13,960 bases of DNA from an uncultured Bacilli bacterium (GCA_910578855.1 CAJTRV010000035.1:1-13960), one strand, 5' to 3'. Positions 1 to 7,412 are shown, counted from the first letter of the stretch. Program-made: numbers and translations. The notes: generated from the sequence alone by a model not told the origin.

Positions 1-109
1 TTGGATATGCCGCTCTTTCTTCCTCGCTTAAAATTAGTGGAACGGGAACGATCTCCACGAATTGGGATATCTTATTTACAAAGATCGAAGAGAAGGGGAG
101 TAAGGGGGC
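1..109 (+). repeat. copy 1 of a conserved surface-protein N-terminal module
   Basis: Bases 1-109 align without gaps to 13852-13960 with about 19 mismatches by eye (a little over 80% identity). The similarity runs to the window edge on both sides, so its true extent is not visible. Confidence 0.85.
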
Positions 110-1403
110 TAGTAGTAATCAAAGTGAAATTATAGATAAATTGACTGCTACTTTTGATGTAAGTATCGAAGCCCCTGGTAATTTTATTGAGTACAATGTA
201 ACCATCAAAAACAATGGAAATATCGATGCGGTGATTGAAAGTGTTACGGGAATTGTGGAAGCTAATAGAGAAGCTCCAACCGGGATTCAATTTAAAGTAA
301 GTGGAATTCGGATTGGAGATGATCTACTTGCGGGTGATGAGAAAATATTTATTGTTCGAGCTGAAATTCCAGGCGGTGAGACAACGTTACCGAGTGGAAC
401 CAAAACATTAGATTTAAAAGTAAATGTACGACAGAAAGACATCGATAGTAGTGGTTTAGTAACCACGTTTAAAGATTGTTTTCAAACGAATGAGAACGGG
501 AATATTATTACCAAGTATCTTTGTGGAAAAAATAATACGAATGGGTATAGTGAAATTTTAGATGTGAATATTCCGCGAGAGATAAATGGTGTTGATATTA
601 CCCAAATAGGATATCAAGCTTTTTATCAGCAGGGAATTAACGCGGTGGCAATCCCTAATACGATTACAGTAATTGGCGATCAAGCGTTTTTTAACAATCA
701 ATTACAAGTATTGACATTACCTGAATCGATCAAAGTAATTGCAAATTTTGCTTTTGTCAACAATAGGATAACAGAAATTCATTTTCCGACAGGGATAACT
801 ACGATTGGTGAGGCTGCTTTTCGAGGAAACAGTATGGATGATAGTAAGGCATTCATCTATAATCGGAATAGTGATGGAACCGAGAATAAAACCAGTTTAA
901 ATAGTTATGCGGGAGTTAATCGTGATCATGTTATTATTCCAGATCAAGTTGAGGTAATTGGTGTAAATGCCTTTAATGGACAATATATTAAGCGAATAAC
1001 GCTACCAAGTCATCTTCGGATTGTAGGGGCGAGTGCCTTTTGTTATAATTCCTTAACCGAAGTAATATTTCCCGAAACAGTAACGTCAATTCAGGCGAAT
1101 GCTTTTAGTAATAATAAGATAACTAGTATTAGCTTACCACGTAATTTAAACACCCTTTCGGGACAGGCTTTTCAGAATAATGCCCTTACTAATGTGGAAT
1201 TTAAAGGAACTGTTCCTGGGATTTTAGGGATTGATATTTTTGCGCCTAGTAATCAATTAACGATGCATACTGTAAAAATACCAGTGGGAACGTTAGAACA
1301 ATATAAAACAGCGCAAGGTAGTGATGGTAATAAGCGATATCTCCCAAGTAGAACATGGTTTGGTACCGATAATGAAAGCGTGTTAGATGCTTTTTATGAA
1401 TAA
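3..1403 (+). CDS. BspA-like leucine-rich-repeat surface protein, 5'-truncated by the window edge
   Basis: The reading frame is open from base 3 to the TAA at 1401-1403 (466 codons) and its start lies outside the window. The first visible residues, GYAALSSSLKISGTGTIST, match the region just after the signal-peptide core of the second surface gene at 13776, so only about 27 residues are missing. Residues about 47-155 (TATFDVSIEAPG, YNVTIKNNGNIDA) look like a beta-sandwich domain of the kind seen in camelysin/TasA-like secreted proteins; this is inference from pattern. Residues about 198-414 hold about eight LRR_5 repeats of roughly 23 residues, each with an IGxxAF-type core (VIGDQAF, TIGEAAF, VIGVNAF, SIQANAF) followed by a LxLP-type strand. 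BspA-like repeats usually mediate adhesion or binding outside the cell. The tail has no LPXTG anchor or terminal membrane helix, so attachment is unknown. No intrinsic terminator follows before the leuS-operon promoter. Confidence 0.85.
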   Translation, partial: GYAALSSSLKISGTGTISTNWDILFTKIEEKGSKGASSNQSEIIDKLTATFDVSIEAPGNFIEYNVTIKNNGNIDAVIESVTGIVEANREAPTGIQFKVSGIRIGDDLLAGDEKIFIVRAEIPGGETTLPSGTKTLDLKVNVRQKDIDSSGLVTTFKDCFQTNENGNIITKYLCGKNNTNGYSEILDVNIPREINGVDITQIGYQAFYQQGINAVAIPNTITVIGDQAFFNNQLQVLTLPESIKVIANFAFVNNRITEIHFPTGITTIGEAAFRGNSMDDSKAFIYNRNSDGTENKTSLNSYAGVNRDHVIIPDQVEVIGVNAFNGQYIKRITLPSHLRIVGASAFCYNSLTEVIFPETVTSIQANAFSNNKITSISLPRNLNTLSGQAFQNNALTNVEFKGTVPGILGIDIFAPSNQLTMHTVKIPVGTLEQYKTAQGSDGNKRYLPSRTWFGTDNESVLDAFYE

Positions 1404-1417
1404 AATGATAAATATGC

Positions 1418-1446
1418 TTGAATATATTTTATAAGTATAATATAAT
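1418..1446 (+). promoter_or_regulatory. sigma-70-type promoter of the leuS operon
   Basis: TTGAAT (1418-1423) is separated by exactly 17 bases from TATAAT (1441-1446). The predicted start of transcription near 1453 lies just upstream of the T-box leader. An overlapping TATAAT at 1436-1441 has too short a spacer (12) to be the main -10. Confidence 0.75.
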
Positions 1447-1452
1447 AGAGAT

Positions 1453-1662
1453 ATTAAAAACGAGGAAGAAGAGTAGTAGTTACATGCTTGATTAGAAGAG
1501 ACTAAGTGGTTGGTGCAAACTTAGAATCAAGGGTAATGAACTCGCTTTGGAGTTGCGATATTCGCCGCATGGATCGTAGCGTTAACACATAAGAGATCAT
1601 AAAGTATTATGAAATAAGGTGGTACCGCGGGGAGACTCGCCCTTATAGCATAGTACTTTTTT
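1453..1662 (+). promoter_or_regulatory. T-box riboswitch (leucine-specific leader)
   Basis: This leader senses uncharged tRNA-Leu and prevents termination when leucyl-tRNA is scarce. Stem I is visible: CTTGATT (1487-1493) pairs with AATCAAG (1525-1531), and CTAAG (1502-1506) pairs with CTTAG (1520-1524). A purine-rich AGAAGAGA bulge lies on the 5' side and the distal loop is TGGTTGGTGCAAA. Below it, GTTAC (1479-1483) can pair with GTAAT (1533-1537). The next bases, GAA-CTC-GC, place the specifier codon CTC at 1541-1543, a Leu codon that fits leuS in the operon. The conserved T-box AAGGTGGTACCGCG is at 1616-1629, and its TGGT (1620-1623) would pair with the tRNA acceptor NCCA end. The exact 5' limit is inferred from the promoter. 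Confidence 0.95.
1601..1662 (+). terminator. T-box attenuator terminator
   Basis: AAGTATTATG (1602-1611) pairs with CATAGTACTT (1649-1658) with one G-U pair. ATAAGG (1614-1619) pairs with CCTTAT (1641-1646) above it, and TTTTTT follows at 1657-1662. The 5' arm includes the start of the T-box motif, so binding of uncharged tRNA to the antiterminator would exclude this hairpin. Confidence 0.88.
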
Positions 1663-1680
1663 CATACGAGGAGGAATAAA

Positions 1681-2034
1681 ATGAATGGTATAATTATTTT
1701 CCTAGTATCCTTTTGTATTGTTTATATTATCTATTATTTACTAGTGATACGAAAGCAAGATAAACTGGAGAAGTTTAAAAAGAGTACAGAAGTAATGTAC
1801 TTAAAAAAAGTATATAAGATTAAAATAACAAAGTTTGATATGAAATGGCTTTCGAAGCGAATTGTATTTGCCAATAGTATTATTATCAGCGTCACGGCTT
1901 TTATAGCTGCTTTAGTAAATCATGTAGTCGTGATGATGCTTTTGGGCTTTGTTGTTTTATTTCCTACAATTTTGGTTTGTTATCATATCTTAGGAATTTA
2001 TCTTAAGAAGAAACAGAAAGAGATGAAGGCATAA
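1681..2034 (+). CDS. small three-helix membrane protein of unknown function
   Basis: This is a 117-residue protein that I do not recognise. Hydrophobic segments lie at about residues 2-23, 61-80 and 83-107. A basic, lysine-rich stretch (24-60) follows the first helix and the end is lysine-rich (KKKQKEMKA), which suggests an inner-membrane protein with a cytosolic basic loop and tail. The start is well supported by AGGAGG at 1669-1674, six bases before the ATG. It is the first gene after the leucine T-box, and its TAA is followed immediately by the ATG of the next gene, so it is co-transcribed with leuS and probably rises when leucyl-tRNA is low. A link to leucine uptake or tRNA metabolism would be guilt by association only. 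Confidence 0.78.
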   Translation: MNGIIIFLVSFCIVYIIYYLLVIRKQDKLEKFKKSTEVMYLKKVYKIKITKFDMKWLSKRIVFANSIIISVTAFIAALVNHVVVMMLLGFVVLFPTILVCYHILGIYLKKKQKEMKA

Positions 2035-2664
2035 ATGAGTTGGAGACAAAAACTAACAGAATGGCTATTACAATTTGATATGACTGATCCGATAAAGGGA
2101 TACCTTATCAAAGATGGAATTCAAATTCCATTACAAATCAATGCGACCATCATTGCACAATATGAGTTGAAAATAGGAAAGACTTTATCCCTTGAAGAGC
2201 AAGAAGTACTATATCAGAAAAATACCCATCATTTTCTGTTACTAGCGTTTTTTTGTGATTTTTATGGTATCGCTTATCCACCAATGAGCAATTATGTTGG
2301 TAATGAGAGTAAATATGGGAATTTATTAGCAACGCTTTTATGTGAGGCTGGCTGCGCGGTAGTGTTATTTCCATTATCGAATATGGGGGTTCCCATTGCT
2401 GATCATTCGCGGGATCGTTATAATGAGATTCCTCCAAGCATTATGGTTGTACCCCATCAGCTTGCGATATATAGTGATAAGCAGATTTCGTTTATATTAA
2501 TGATGTTAACAGAGTGGAAGATTCCCCTAAAAGTTTATAGTCAGTGTATCACTGAAGATGGGTTAATACCCGGAATAGAATATGAAACAATTGATGTGTT
2601 TCGACAGGCTTTAGAAGCAGTCAGGTCACATCAGAAAGAGATAGGACGTGGAAAAAATGTATAA
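2035..2664 (+). CDS. uncharacterised 209-aa protein of the leuS operon
   Basis: I do not recognise this family. The protein is mixed alpha/beta with no signal peptide and no clear membrane helix. Features that could guide a search are LLLAFFCDFYGIAYPP near residue 70, a CEAGCAVVLFPLSNMG segment near residue 105, and DRYNEIPPSIMVVPHQLAIY near residue 128. The ATG directly abuts the stop of the upstream membrane-protein gene, with GAAGG at 2025-2029 as ribosome site. Its 3' end overlaps leuS by 8 bases if leuS starts at 2657. Such tight packing inside a T-box operon makes it a real gene rather than a shadow. A 95-residue opposite-strand frame at 2150-2437 overlaps it and has no support. Confidence 0.75.
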   Translation: MSWRQKLTEWLLQFDMTDPIKGYLIKDGIQIPLQINATIIAQYELKIGKTLSLEEQEVLYQKNTHHFLLLAFFCDFYGIAYPPMSNYVGNESKYGNLLATLLCEAGCAVVLFPLSNMGVPIADHSRDRYNEIPPSIMVVPHQLAIYSDKQISFILMMLTEWKIPLKVYSQCITEDGLIPGIEYETIDVFRQALEAVRSHQKEIGRGKNV

Positions 2665-5056
2665 TTTTAGTGAAATTGAAAAAAAATGGCAACAATATTG
2701 GGAGGACCATGAAACGTTTAAAACTGATGTTTGGGATTTTTCGAAACCGAAATTTTATGCGCTTGATATGTTTCCTTATCCATCAGGACAAGGACTTCAT
2801 GTGGGGCATCCAGAAGGGTATACAGCAACCGATATTGTGTCGCGAATGAAACGAATGCAAGGGTATAATGTGCTACATCCAATGGGCTTTGATTCTTTTG
2901 GATTGCCAGCTGAACAATATGCGATTAAAACCGGGAATCATCCTGAGACGTTTACTTTAGCTAATATCGAAACATTTACCAAACAGCTTAAGATGCTAGG
3001 TTTTTCCTTTGATTGGAGTAAACAGGTATCGACTTGTGATCCGAAGTTTTATAAGTGGACCCAGTGGATTTTTAAATTGCTTTATGAAGATGGACTAGCT
3101 CGTAATGTTGATATGCCAGTGAATTGGTGTGAGGAATTAGGAACCGTTCTTGCCAACGATGAAATTATCGATGGGAAAAGTGAACGCGGTGGCTATCCAG
3201 TTGTTCGTAAGAATATGAAACAATGGGTCATTGATATTCCAAAGTATGCTGAGCGTCTGTTAGAGGGGCTTCATGAGGTAAACTGGCCTGAGTCAACCAA
3301 GGAGATGCAACGAAATTGGATTGGGAAAAGTATTGGAGCACATGTGGATTTTCAAATATCAGGGACTGATTTATCATTTACAGTGTTTACGACTCGTCCT
3401 GATACGTTATTTGGAGCAACTTACTGTGTCTTGTCACCAGAACATGAACTTGTTGGTAAGATTACGACATCTGAGCAAAAAGATTTAGTTGTTGCTTATC
3501 AACAATCTTGTGCTACGAAGTCCGATCTTGAACGAACGGAATTAAATAAAGATAAGACGGGTGTTTTTACTGGGGCTTATGCGATTAATCCTGTCAATCA
3601 GAAAAAAATTCCTATCTGGATTGCTGATTATGTTCTTGCAAGCTATGGGACAGGAGCAATTATGGCTGTTCCCGCTCATGATGACCGTGACTATGCTTTT
3701 GCGAAGAAGTTTGATTTACCAATTATTCCAGTCTTAGAAGGCGGAGATGTTGCCACTCAAGCTTATACAGAGGATGGTCTTCATATTAATTCTGACTTTT
3801 TAAATGGGTTAGGAAAACAAGAAGCGATTGATACGATGATTGCTTGGTTAGAAGAACACAAAGTGGGGAAGAAACAGATTAATTATCGCTTACGGGAATG
3901 GATTTTTGCCCGCCAACGATATTGGGGAGAACCAATTCCAATTGTAAATTTTGACGATGGAACGAGTCTAGCACTTTCAGATGAGGAGCTTCCGCTTATA
4001 TTGCCACCACTTGCTGATTATAGTCCAAGTAAAACGGGGGCATCACCACTTGAAAAAGCAACAGACTGGGTGAATGTAGTAATGGATGGCAAACCAGGAA
4101 AACGGGAGACCAGTACGATGCCAGGAAGTGCGGGATCTAGCTGGTACTTTATGCGTTATCTTGATCCCGATAATGAAGCGGAATTTGCTGATCAAGCATT
4201 GTTAAAACACTGGCTACCAGTTGATCTTTATATGGGGGGACCAGAGCATGCGGTGGGACACTTATTGTATGCCCGGTTCTGGAACAATTATCTTTATGAT
4301 AAGGGATATGTGCCAGTGAAAGAACCATTTATGAAATTATGTCATCAGGGAATGATTCTTGGAACCAATGGTGAAAAAATGAGTAAATCCAAAGGAAACG
4401 TAGTAAATCCTGATGATATTGTAAGAGAGTATGGAAGTGACACTTTAAGACTTTACGAAATGTTTATGGGGCCAATTGAGGCTGCCAAACCATGGGATCC
4501 AAAGGGAATTGAGGGAGCAAAGAAATTCTTAGATCGAATTTGGCGCTTGTATAAGGAAGAGTCTAAAATTGCCGATCGTGATAACCAGAAACTAGAAAAA
4601 ATTTATCATCAGACAGTGAAGAAAGTAACCGAAGACTATGAAACGATGAATTTTAATACAGCGATTAGTCAGATGATGATTTTTATTAATGCAGTTTACA
4701 AAGAAGAGGTTTTTCCAATAGAATATGCTGAGAGTTTTGTAAAACTACTTAATCCGATTGCCCCTCATATCACAGAGGAACTATGGACGACTGTTCTTGG
4801 ACATACGGGAACGATAGCTTATGAACCATGGCCAACGTTTGATGCTGGTAAGATTGTCGATGACACTTTTGAAATGGTTGTTCAAGTAAATGGTAAGGTT
4901 CGGGGAAAAATTACCATTGGAACATCTACTACCAAAGAAGAAATGGAAGCCTTAGCATTTGAAATTGATAATGTTAAGACTCATCTTGCAGGCAAAGAGG
5001 TTGTGAAGGTAATTGTCGTTCCAAAGAAATTAGTGAATATTGTTGTAAAAGGCTAA
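2657..5056 (+). CDS. leuS: leucyl-tRNA synthetase
   Basis: This class I aminoacyl-tRNA synthetase charges tRNA-Leu with leucine in the cytosol. From the ATG at 2657 it has 799 residues, near the usual bacterial length. The HIGH motif is HVGH (residues 48-51) and KMSKS is intact (574-578). The inserted CP1 editing domain shows TTRPDT (245-250) and, further on, GTGAIMAVPAHDDRDY with the editing aspartate. The C-terminal QVNGKVRG motif is present. I prefer ATG 2657 (MYNFSEIEKKW) because LeuRS proteins normally begin this close to the EIEKKW motif and AGGA lies at 2643-2646. An in-frame GTG at 2648 would add three residues. It is the last gene of the leucine T-box operon and ends in an intrinsic terminator. 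Confidence 0.97.
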   Translation: MYNFSEIEKKWQQYWEDHETFKTDVWDFSKPKFYALDMFPYPSGQGLHVGHPEGYTATDIVSRMKRMQGYNVLHPMGFDSFGLPAEQYAIKTGNHPETFTLANIETFTKQLKMLGFSFDWSKQVSTCDPKFYKWTQWIFKLLYEDGLARNVDMPVNWCEELGTVLANDEIIDGKSERGGYPVVRKNMKQWVIDIPKYAERLLEGLHEVNWPESTKEMQRNWIGKSIGAHVDFQISGTDLSFTVFTTRPDTLFGATYCVLSPEHELVGKITTSEQKDLVVAYQQSCATKSDLERTELNKDKTGVFTGAYAINPVNQKKIPIWIADYVLASYGTGAIMAVPAHDDRDYAFAKKFDLPIIPVLEGGDVATQAYTEDGLHINSDFLNGLGKQEAIDTMIAWLEEHKVGKKQINYRLREWIFARQRYWGEPIPIVNFDDGTSLALSDEELPLILPPLADYSPSKTGASPLEKATDWVNVVMDGKPGKRETSTMPGSAGSSWYFMRYLDPDNEAEFADQALLKHWLPVDLYMGGPEHAVGHLLYARFWNNYLYDKGYVPVKEPFMKLCHQGMILGTNGEKMSKSKGNVVNPDDIVREYGSDTLRLYEMFMGPIEAAKPWDPKGIEGAKKFLDRIWRLYKEESKIADRDNQKLEKIYHQTVKKVTEDYETMNFNTAISQMMIFINAVYKEEVFPIEYAESFVKLLNPIAPHITEELWTTVLGHTGTIAYEPWPTFDAGKIVDDTFEMVVQVNGKVRGKITIGTSTTKEEMEALAFEIDNVKTHLAGKEVVKVIVVPKKLVNIVVKG

Positions 5057-5070
5057 AAATAGCCTTTTTT
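5047..5070 (+). terminator. intrinsic terminator of leuS
   Basis: AAAAGGCTA (5047-5055) pairs with TAGCCTTTT (5060-5068) around an AAAA loop, and T continues to 5070. The leuS stop codon (5054-5056) lies in the top of the left arm, so the last codons of leuS are part of the hairpin. Confidence 0.85.
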
Positions 5071-5084
5071 CGTGGAACAAGATT

Positions 5085-5106
5085 AAAAAAAACGCCTTTT
5101 TAGGCG
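5085..5106 (-). terminator. intrinsic terminator of the Nudix gene
   Basis: Read on the minus strand, CGCC-TAAAAA-GGCG forms a short stem-loop followed by eight T (plus-strand A at 5085-5092). It lies just past the stop of the minus-strand Nudix gene, tail to tail with the leuS terminator. Confidence 0.75.
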
Positions 5107-5117
5107 ATTTATAGTCA

Positions 5118-5678
5118 TTAGTGGTATTGTCTGGCCCGGGTAATTACCTTTTGATAGATAGGCTTCATATGTTCCTCTTTCACTTCGTCTAAAAAGGTAT
5201 CAAGTGGGAGCCAACCTACTTGACTATTTTCATCGGCTTTGATATGGATTTCTTCTTGCTCGCTAACCTCTAATAAATAGGCAACAGAAATATGAAGGTG
5301 CGCTGTAACATACTTTCCTCTTTTGACGTGACCGATGACTGGTAGAACATCAAGGGCAATAATTTCCTCGGTAATTGGTTTTACATGTTTTGCTCCCGTT
5401 TCTTCTTGAACTTCTCTAATTGCTACCTGTAGTAAATCTTGTTCCCCATCAGCATGTCCACCAGTCCAAGCCCATGACTGATAAATATTGTGATAGACCA
5501 TTAGGACCTTATCACGGGTTTCATTTAAAACAAAACCCGAACTAGTGAAATGAACGATCTCATTCTTACGGGTGAGAATATCATCAAACGTATCGAAGTA
5601 ATTTAGGATCATTTCTTGGTCTTTTTGTTCCTGTTCATTGCCAGGTTGAAATTGTTCAATTTGTTTACGTAATTCCAT
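5118..5678 (-). CDS. Nudix hydrolase
   Basis: This 186-residue protein should hydrolyse a nucleoside diphosphate linked to another moiety, using a metal bound by the Nudix helix. The Nudix box spans residues 73-96: GGHADGEQDLLQ, then VAIREVQEETGA. The metal-binding REVQEE core (R88, E89, E92, E93) is intact. The acidic residue before it sits one place early compared with MutT (GGHADGE rather than GGxxxxGE), a variant seen in the GGHADGD-type subfamily, so the substrate is probably not 8-oxo-dGTP. A helical region of about 40 residues precedes the fold (IVHFTSSGFVLN starts it). The ATG has AAGGAGAG eight or so bases upstream on the minus strand. The gene is divergent from rnhB and convergent with leuS. 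The substrate is unknown. Confidence 0.88.
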   Translation of the reverse strand: MELRKQIEQFQPGNEQEQKDQEMILNYFDTFDDILTRKNEIVHFTSSGFVLNETRDKVLMVYHNIYQSWAWTGGHADGEQDLLQVAIREVQEETGAKHVKPITEEIIALDVLPVIGHVKRGKYVTAHLHISVAYLLEVSEQEEIHIKADENSQVGWLPLDTFLDEVKEEHMKPIYQKVITRARQYH

Positions 5679-5700
5679 TTTGTCACTCTCCTTAGGGAAA

Positions 5701-5717
5701 GTATATCATAGATATAC
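5701..5717. repeat. perfect inverted repeat upstream of the Nudix gene (operator candidate)
   Basis: GTATATC-ATA-GATATAC is a perfect 7-bp inverted repeat 23 bases before the Nudix start. It overlaps plausible minus-strand -10 sequences (TATGAT, TATACT). It could bind a dimeric repressor, but AT-rich palindromes of this size also arise by chance. Confidence 0.35.
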
Positions 5718-5765
5718 TCAAATAGAAAATATGATTTAGGTTGTTCTATCAATTTTGGCTATTCT

Positions 5766-5780
5766 TTGGTATAATACCAA
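5766..5780 (+). promoter_or_regulatory. extended -10 promoter of rnhB inside a palindrome
   Basis: TGGTATAAT (5767-5775) is a consensus extended -10 element and lacks a clear -35 at 17-18 bases. It is the centre of a perfect inverted repeat, TTGGTAT-A-ATACCAA (5766-5780). The predicted transcription start (about 5782) falls inside the ribosome site AAGGAGGG (5779-5786), leaving a very short leader. Confidence 0.5.
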
Positions 5781-5796
5781 GGAGGGAATGTGATTT

Positions 5797-6420
5797 ATGG
5801 AAACGGTAGATTTATATCAATATGAGAAGGCATTATGGAATGAAGGAGTAAAATTTGTTGGTGGAGTTGATGAAGTAGGTCGTGGTCCATTAATTGGTCC
5901 AGTGGTAACTGCTTGTGTTGTGCTACCACATGATTTTGTATTACCAGGGTTAACTGATTCTAAGAAGTTATCGGAGAAAAAACGAAATTTATATTATGAT
6001 ATTATTATAAAGGAGGCTATTGCAGTTGAAATTGGAATGTGTACTCCAGAGGAAATAGACGAGATGAATATCTATGCAGCTAGTAGGGAAGCAATGATTC
6101 GAGCGATTAAGAAGGTTCAAAAAAAAGTACCTGTGGCTCATATTTTATCTGATGCGATGCCAATAGAACTCGATATTCCGGTAACATCGATTATTAAGGG
6201 TGATGCGAAGAGTATTACGATTGCTGCAGCTAGTGTAATTGCGAAGGTTACTCGTGACCGGATGATGTATGAACTTGATCAAGCGTATCCAATGTATGGA
6301 TTTAAGCAACATAAGGGCTATCCTACCAAGCAACATTTAGAAGCAATAAAGAAGTATGGATTGATTCCAGGATACCGGAAAACATATAAGCCAGTAAAAG
6401 CGTTATTGGAGGAGTTGTAG
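5797..6420 (+). CDS. rnhB: ribonuclease HII
   Basis: RNase HII cleaves RNA in RNA-DNA hybrids and removes ribonucleotides wrongly placed in DNA. The 207-residue protein has the full family pattern: GGVDEVGRGPLIGPV with D25 and E26, TDSKKLSEKKR near 53-63, SDAMP with D119, IIKGDAKS with D136, AAASVIAKVTRDR, and the C-terminal YGFKQHKGYPTKQH. The acidic DEDD active-site set is therefore complete. The start is fixed by AAGGAGGG at 5779-5786; an in-frame ATG at 5788 is followed at once by TGA and cannot be used. The next gene begins on the base after the stop, so the two form an operon. The length is usual for a short-form bacterial RnhB. Confidence 0.96.
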   Translation: METVDLYQYEKALWNEGVKFVGGVDEVGRGPLIGPVVTACVVLPHDFVLPGLTDSKKLSEKKRNLYYDIIIKEAIAVEIGMCTPEEIDEMNIYAASREAMIRAIKKVQKKVPVAHILSDAMPIELDIPVTSIIKGDAKSITIAAASVIAKVTRDRMMYELDQAYPMYGFKQHKGYPTKQHLEAIKKYGLIPGYRKTYKPVKALLEEL

Positions 6421-6990
6421 ATGCGAATTGGGGATATGGAGATTAAAACCGTGGTCGTTGGAAGTTATGCGACAAATTGTTATTTATTGAAGCTAGGAAA
6501 AGAAGTATTGATTGTCGATCCTGGCGACGAGTTTTTGAAAATCAAGCAGGAAGTCGGGAGTGATAAAGTGGTAGGGATTTTAATTACCCATCGTCACTTT
6601 GATCATATAGGAGCACTTGATGATTGTATTGCTACCTATCAAGTACCGATTTATGACCATTGTAATTTAAAGGAACAGGAATACAAGATTGGTCCTTTTC
6701 ACTTTGACGTATTGTTTACTCCGGGTCATACCGATGATTCTGTTACCTATTATTTTAAGGACTATCAGTTTTTCTTGGTTGGTGACTTTATTTTTTGTGG
6801 CAGTATTGGGCGAATGGACCTTGGCGGAAATGAAACTGATATGAAAGAAAGTATTCGGAAACTATATCGTTTTCACACATCAAAGATAGAAGCACTATTA
6901 TTACCAGGTCATGGGATACATACGGATCTTTTATATGAACAGTTTACCAATCCCTATATTCAACGTTATATAGGAAAGGATGGTTTCTAA
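6421..6990 (+). CDS. metallo-beta-lactamase-fold hydrolase (glyoxalase II-like)
   Basis: This is a 189-residue cytosolic metallo-hydrolase. All ligands of a two-metal site are visible: THRHFDH (H57, H59, D61, H62), GHT (H103), VGD (D122) and PGHG (H164). The compact size and the early GSYATNCYLL and IVDPGD motifs match the small glyoxalase II-like branch (YqgX/YcbL type), whose members act on thioesters such as S-lactoyl conjugates or on unknown substrates. It lacks the long C-terminal substrate domain of classical GloB, so GloB activity is not assured. The ATG directly follows the rnhB stop, and GGAGGAG (6408-6414) lies six bases before it, inside rnhB. A second in-frame ATG at 6436 is possible but less well placed. 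Confidence 0.9.
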   Translation: MRIGDMEIKTVVVGSYATNCYLLKLGKEVLIVDPGDEFLKIKQEVGSDKVVGILITHRHFDHIGALDDCIATYQVPIYDHCNLKEQEYKIGPFHFDVLFTPGHTDDSVTYYFKDYQFFLVGDFIFCGSIGRMDLGGNETDMKESIRKLYRFHTSKIEALLLPGHGIHTDLLYEQFTNPYIQRYIGKDGF

Positions 6991-7047
6991 TCTTGGCAAT
7001 AAAATGTTACTATTTTTTATTATTTCTTGTAACAATAGCAAAACAAT

Positions 7048-7091
7048 AAAAAAAGAAAATGATTTTTTATTCATCGTCATTTTCTTTTTTT
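7048..7091. terminator. bidirectional intrinsic terminator
   Basis: A perfect 15-bp inverted repeat joins 7048-7062 (seven A, then GAAAATGA) to 7077-7091 (TCATTTTC, then seven T), around a 14-base loop. Each strand ends in a T run, so it can stop transcription from the MBL gene on the plus strand and from the DUF1540 gene on the minus strand. It overlaps the last codons of the DUF1540 gene. Confidence 0.8.
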
Positions 7092-7252
7092 TCATTACGA
7101 CATTTGTAACTGTCACACATCGTTGCTTCTTTTTCCTCTTCTTTGGCGCAACTACAAACTTTGATTTCGTCTAATGTACAATGTTCACACTCACAGTTGT
7201 TGTATTCGCAGTCTTTAACATCGCATTTAATGTGTTTATTTTCTTTTTCCAT
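7067..7252 (-). CDS. DUF1540 cysteine-rich small protein
   Basis: This 61-residue protein has nine cysteines (10, 15, 20, 22, 25, 33, 35, 46, 51). It follows the DUF1540 pattern: IKCDVKDCEYNN, CTLDEIKVCSC, then a charged linker and ATMCDSYKC. DUF1540 proteins are common in Clostridia and related Firmicutes, often in pairs of repeats, and are thought to bind metal; the role is not established. I start at 7252 because GGAGGT lies at 7257-7262 just before it on the minus strand. The frame is open 11 codons further up (ATG at 7285), but that would run across the ribosome site and the inverted repeat at 7264-7285. The tail is strongly acidic/lysine-rich (NEKKENDDE). Confidence 0.85.
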   Translation of the reverse strand: MEKENKHIKCDVKDCEYNNCECEHCTLDEIKVCSCAKEEEKEATMCDSYKCRNEKKENDDE

Positions 7253-7263
7253 AGATACCTCCA

Positions 7264-7285
7264 ATGTTATCATGAACGATAACAT
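7264..7285. repeat. inverted repeat before the DUF1540 gene (operator or leader hairpin)
   Basis: ATGTTATC-ATGAAC-GATAACAT is a perfect 8-bp inverted repeat with a 6-base centre. It sits two bases upstream of the minus-strand ribosome site of the DUF1540 gene. It could be a repressor operator or an RNA hairpin. It does not match an operator that I can name with confidence. Confidence 0.45.
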
Positions 7286-7357
7286 AATTTGTATACTTTA
7301 GAGTAGGAATTTTTTACTGTTTTATGGTATAAGATAAGTAGAGAGTATGTTTGAGAG

Positions 7358-7386
7358 TTGACAAGTCTTAAATATTCGTGTATAAA
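7358..7386 (+). promoter_or_regulatory. sigma-70-type promoter of topA
   Basis: TTGACA (7358-7363), a 17-base spacer, then TATAAA (7381-7386). Predicted start of transcription is near 7393. This is close to consensus, and it overlaps the in-frame ATG at 7386, which shows that topA must start further down. Confidence 0.85.
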
Positions 7387-7412
7387 TGGTTAATGAAAAA
7401 AGGAAGTGGATT

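Noticed and set aside
2648..2656. GTG start for leuS three codons upstream of ATG 2657
   Set aside because: Possible, but the ATG gives the N-terminus typical of LeuRS and has AGGA at an acceptable distance. The difference is only three residues.
6980..7174. Plus-strand frame of 64 codons across the MBL/DUF1540 junction
   Set aside because: It is antisense to the well-supported DUF1540 gene and crosses the bidirectional terminator; the protein is low-complexity Phe-rich.
7386..7412. Longer topA start at ATG 7386
   Set aside because: The ATG overlaps the -10 element of a near-consensus promoter and has no ribosome site; ATG 7413 has one and gives the normal TopA N-terminus.
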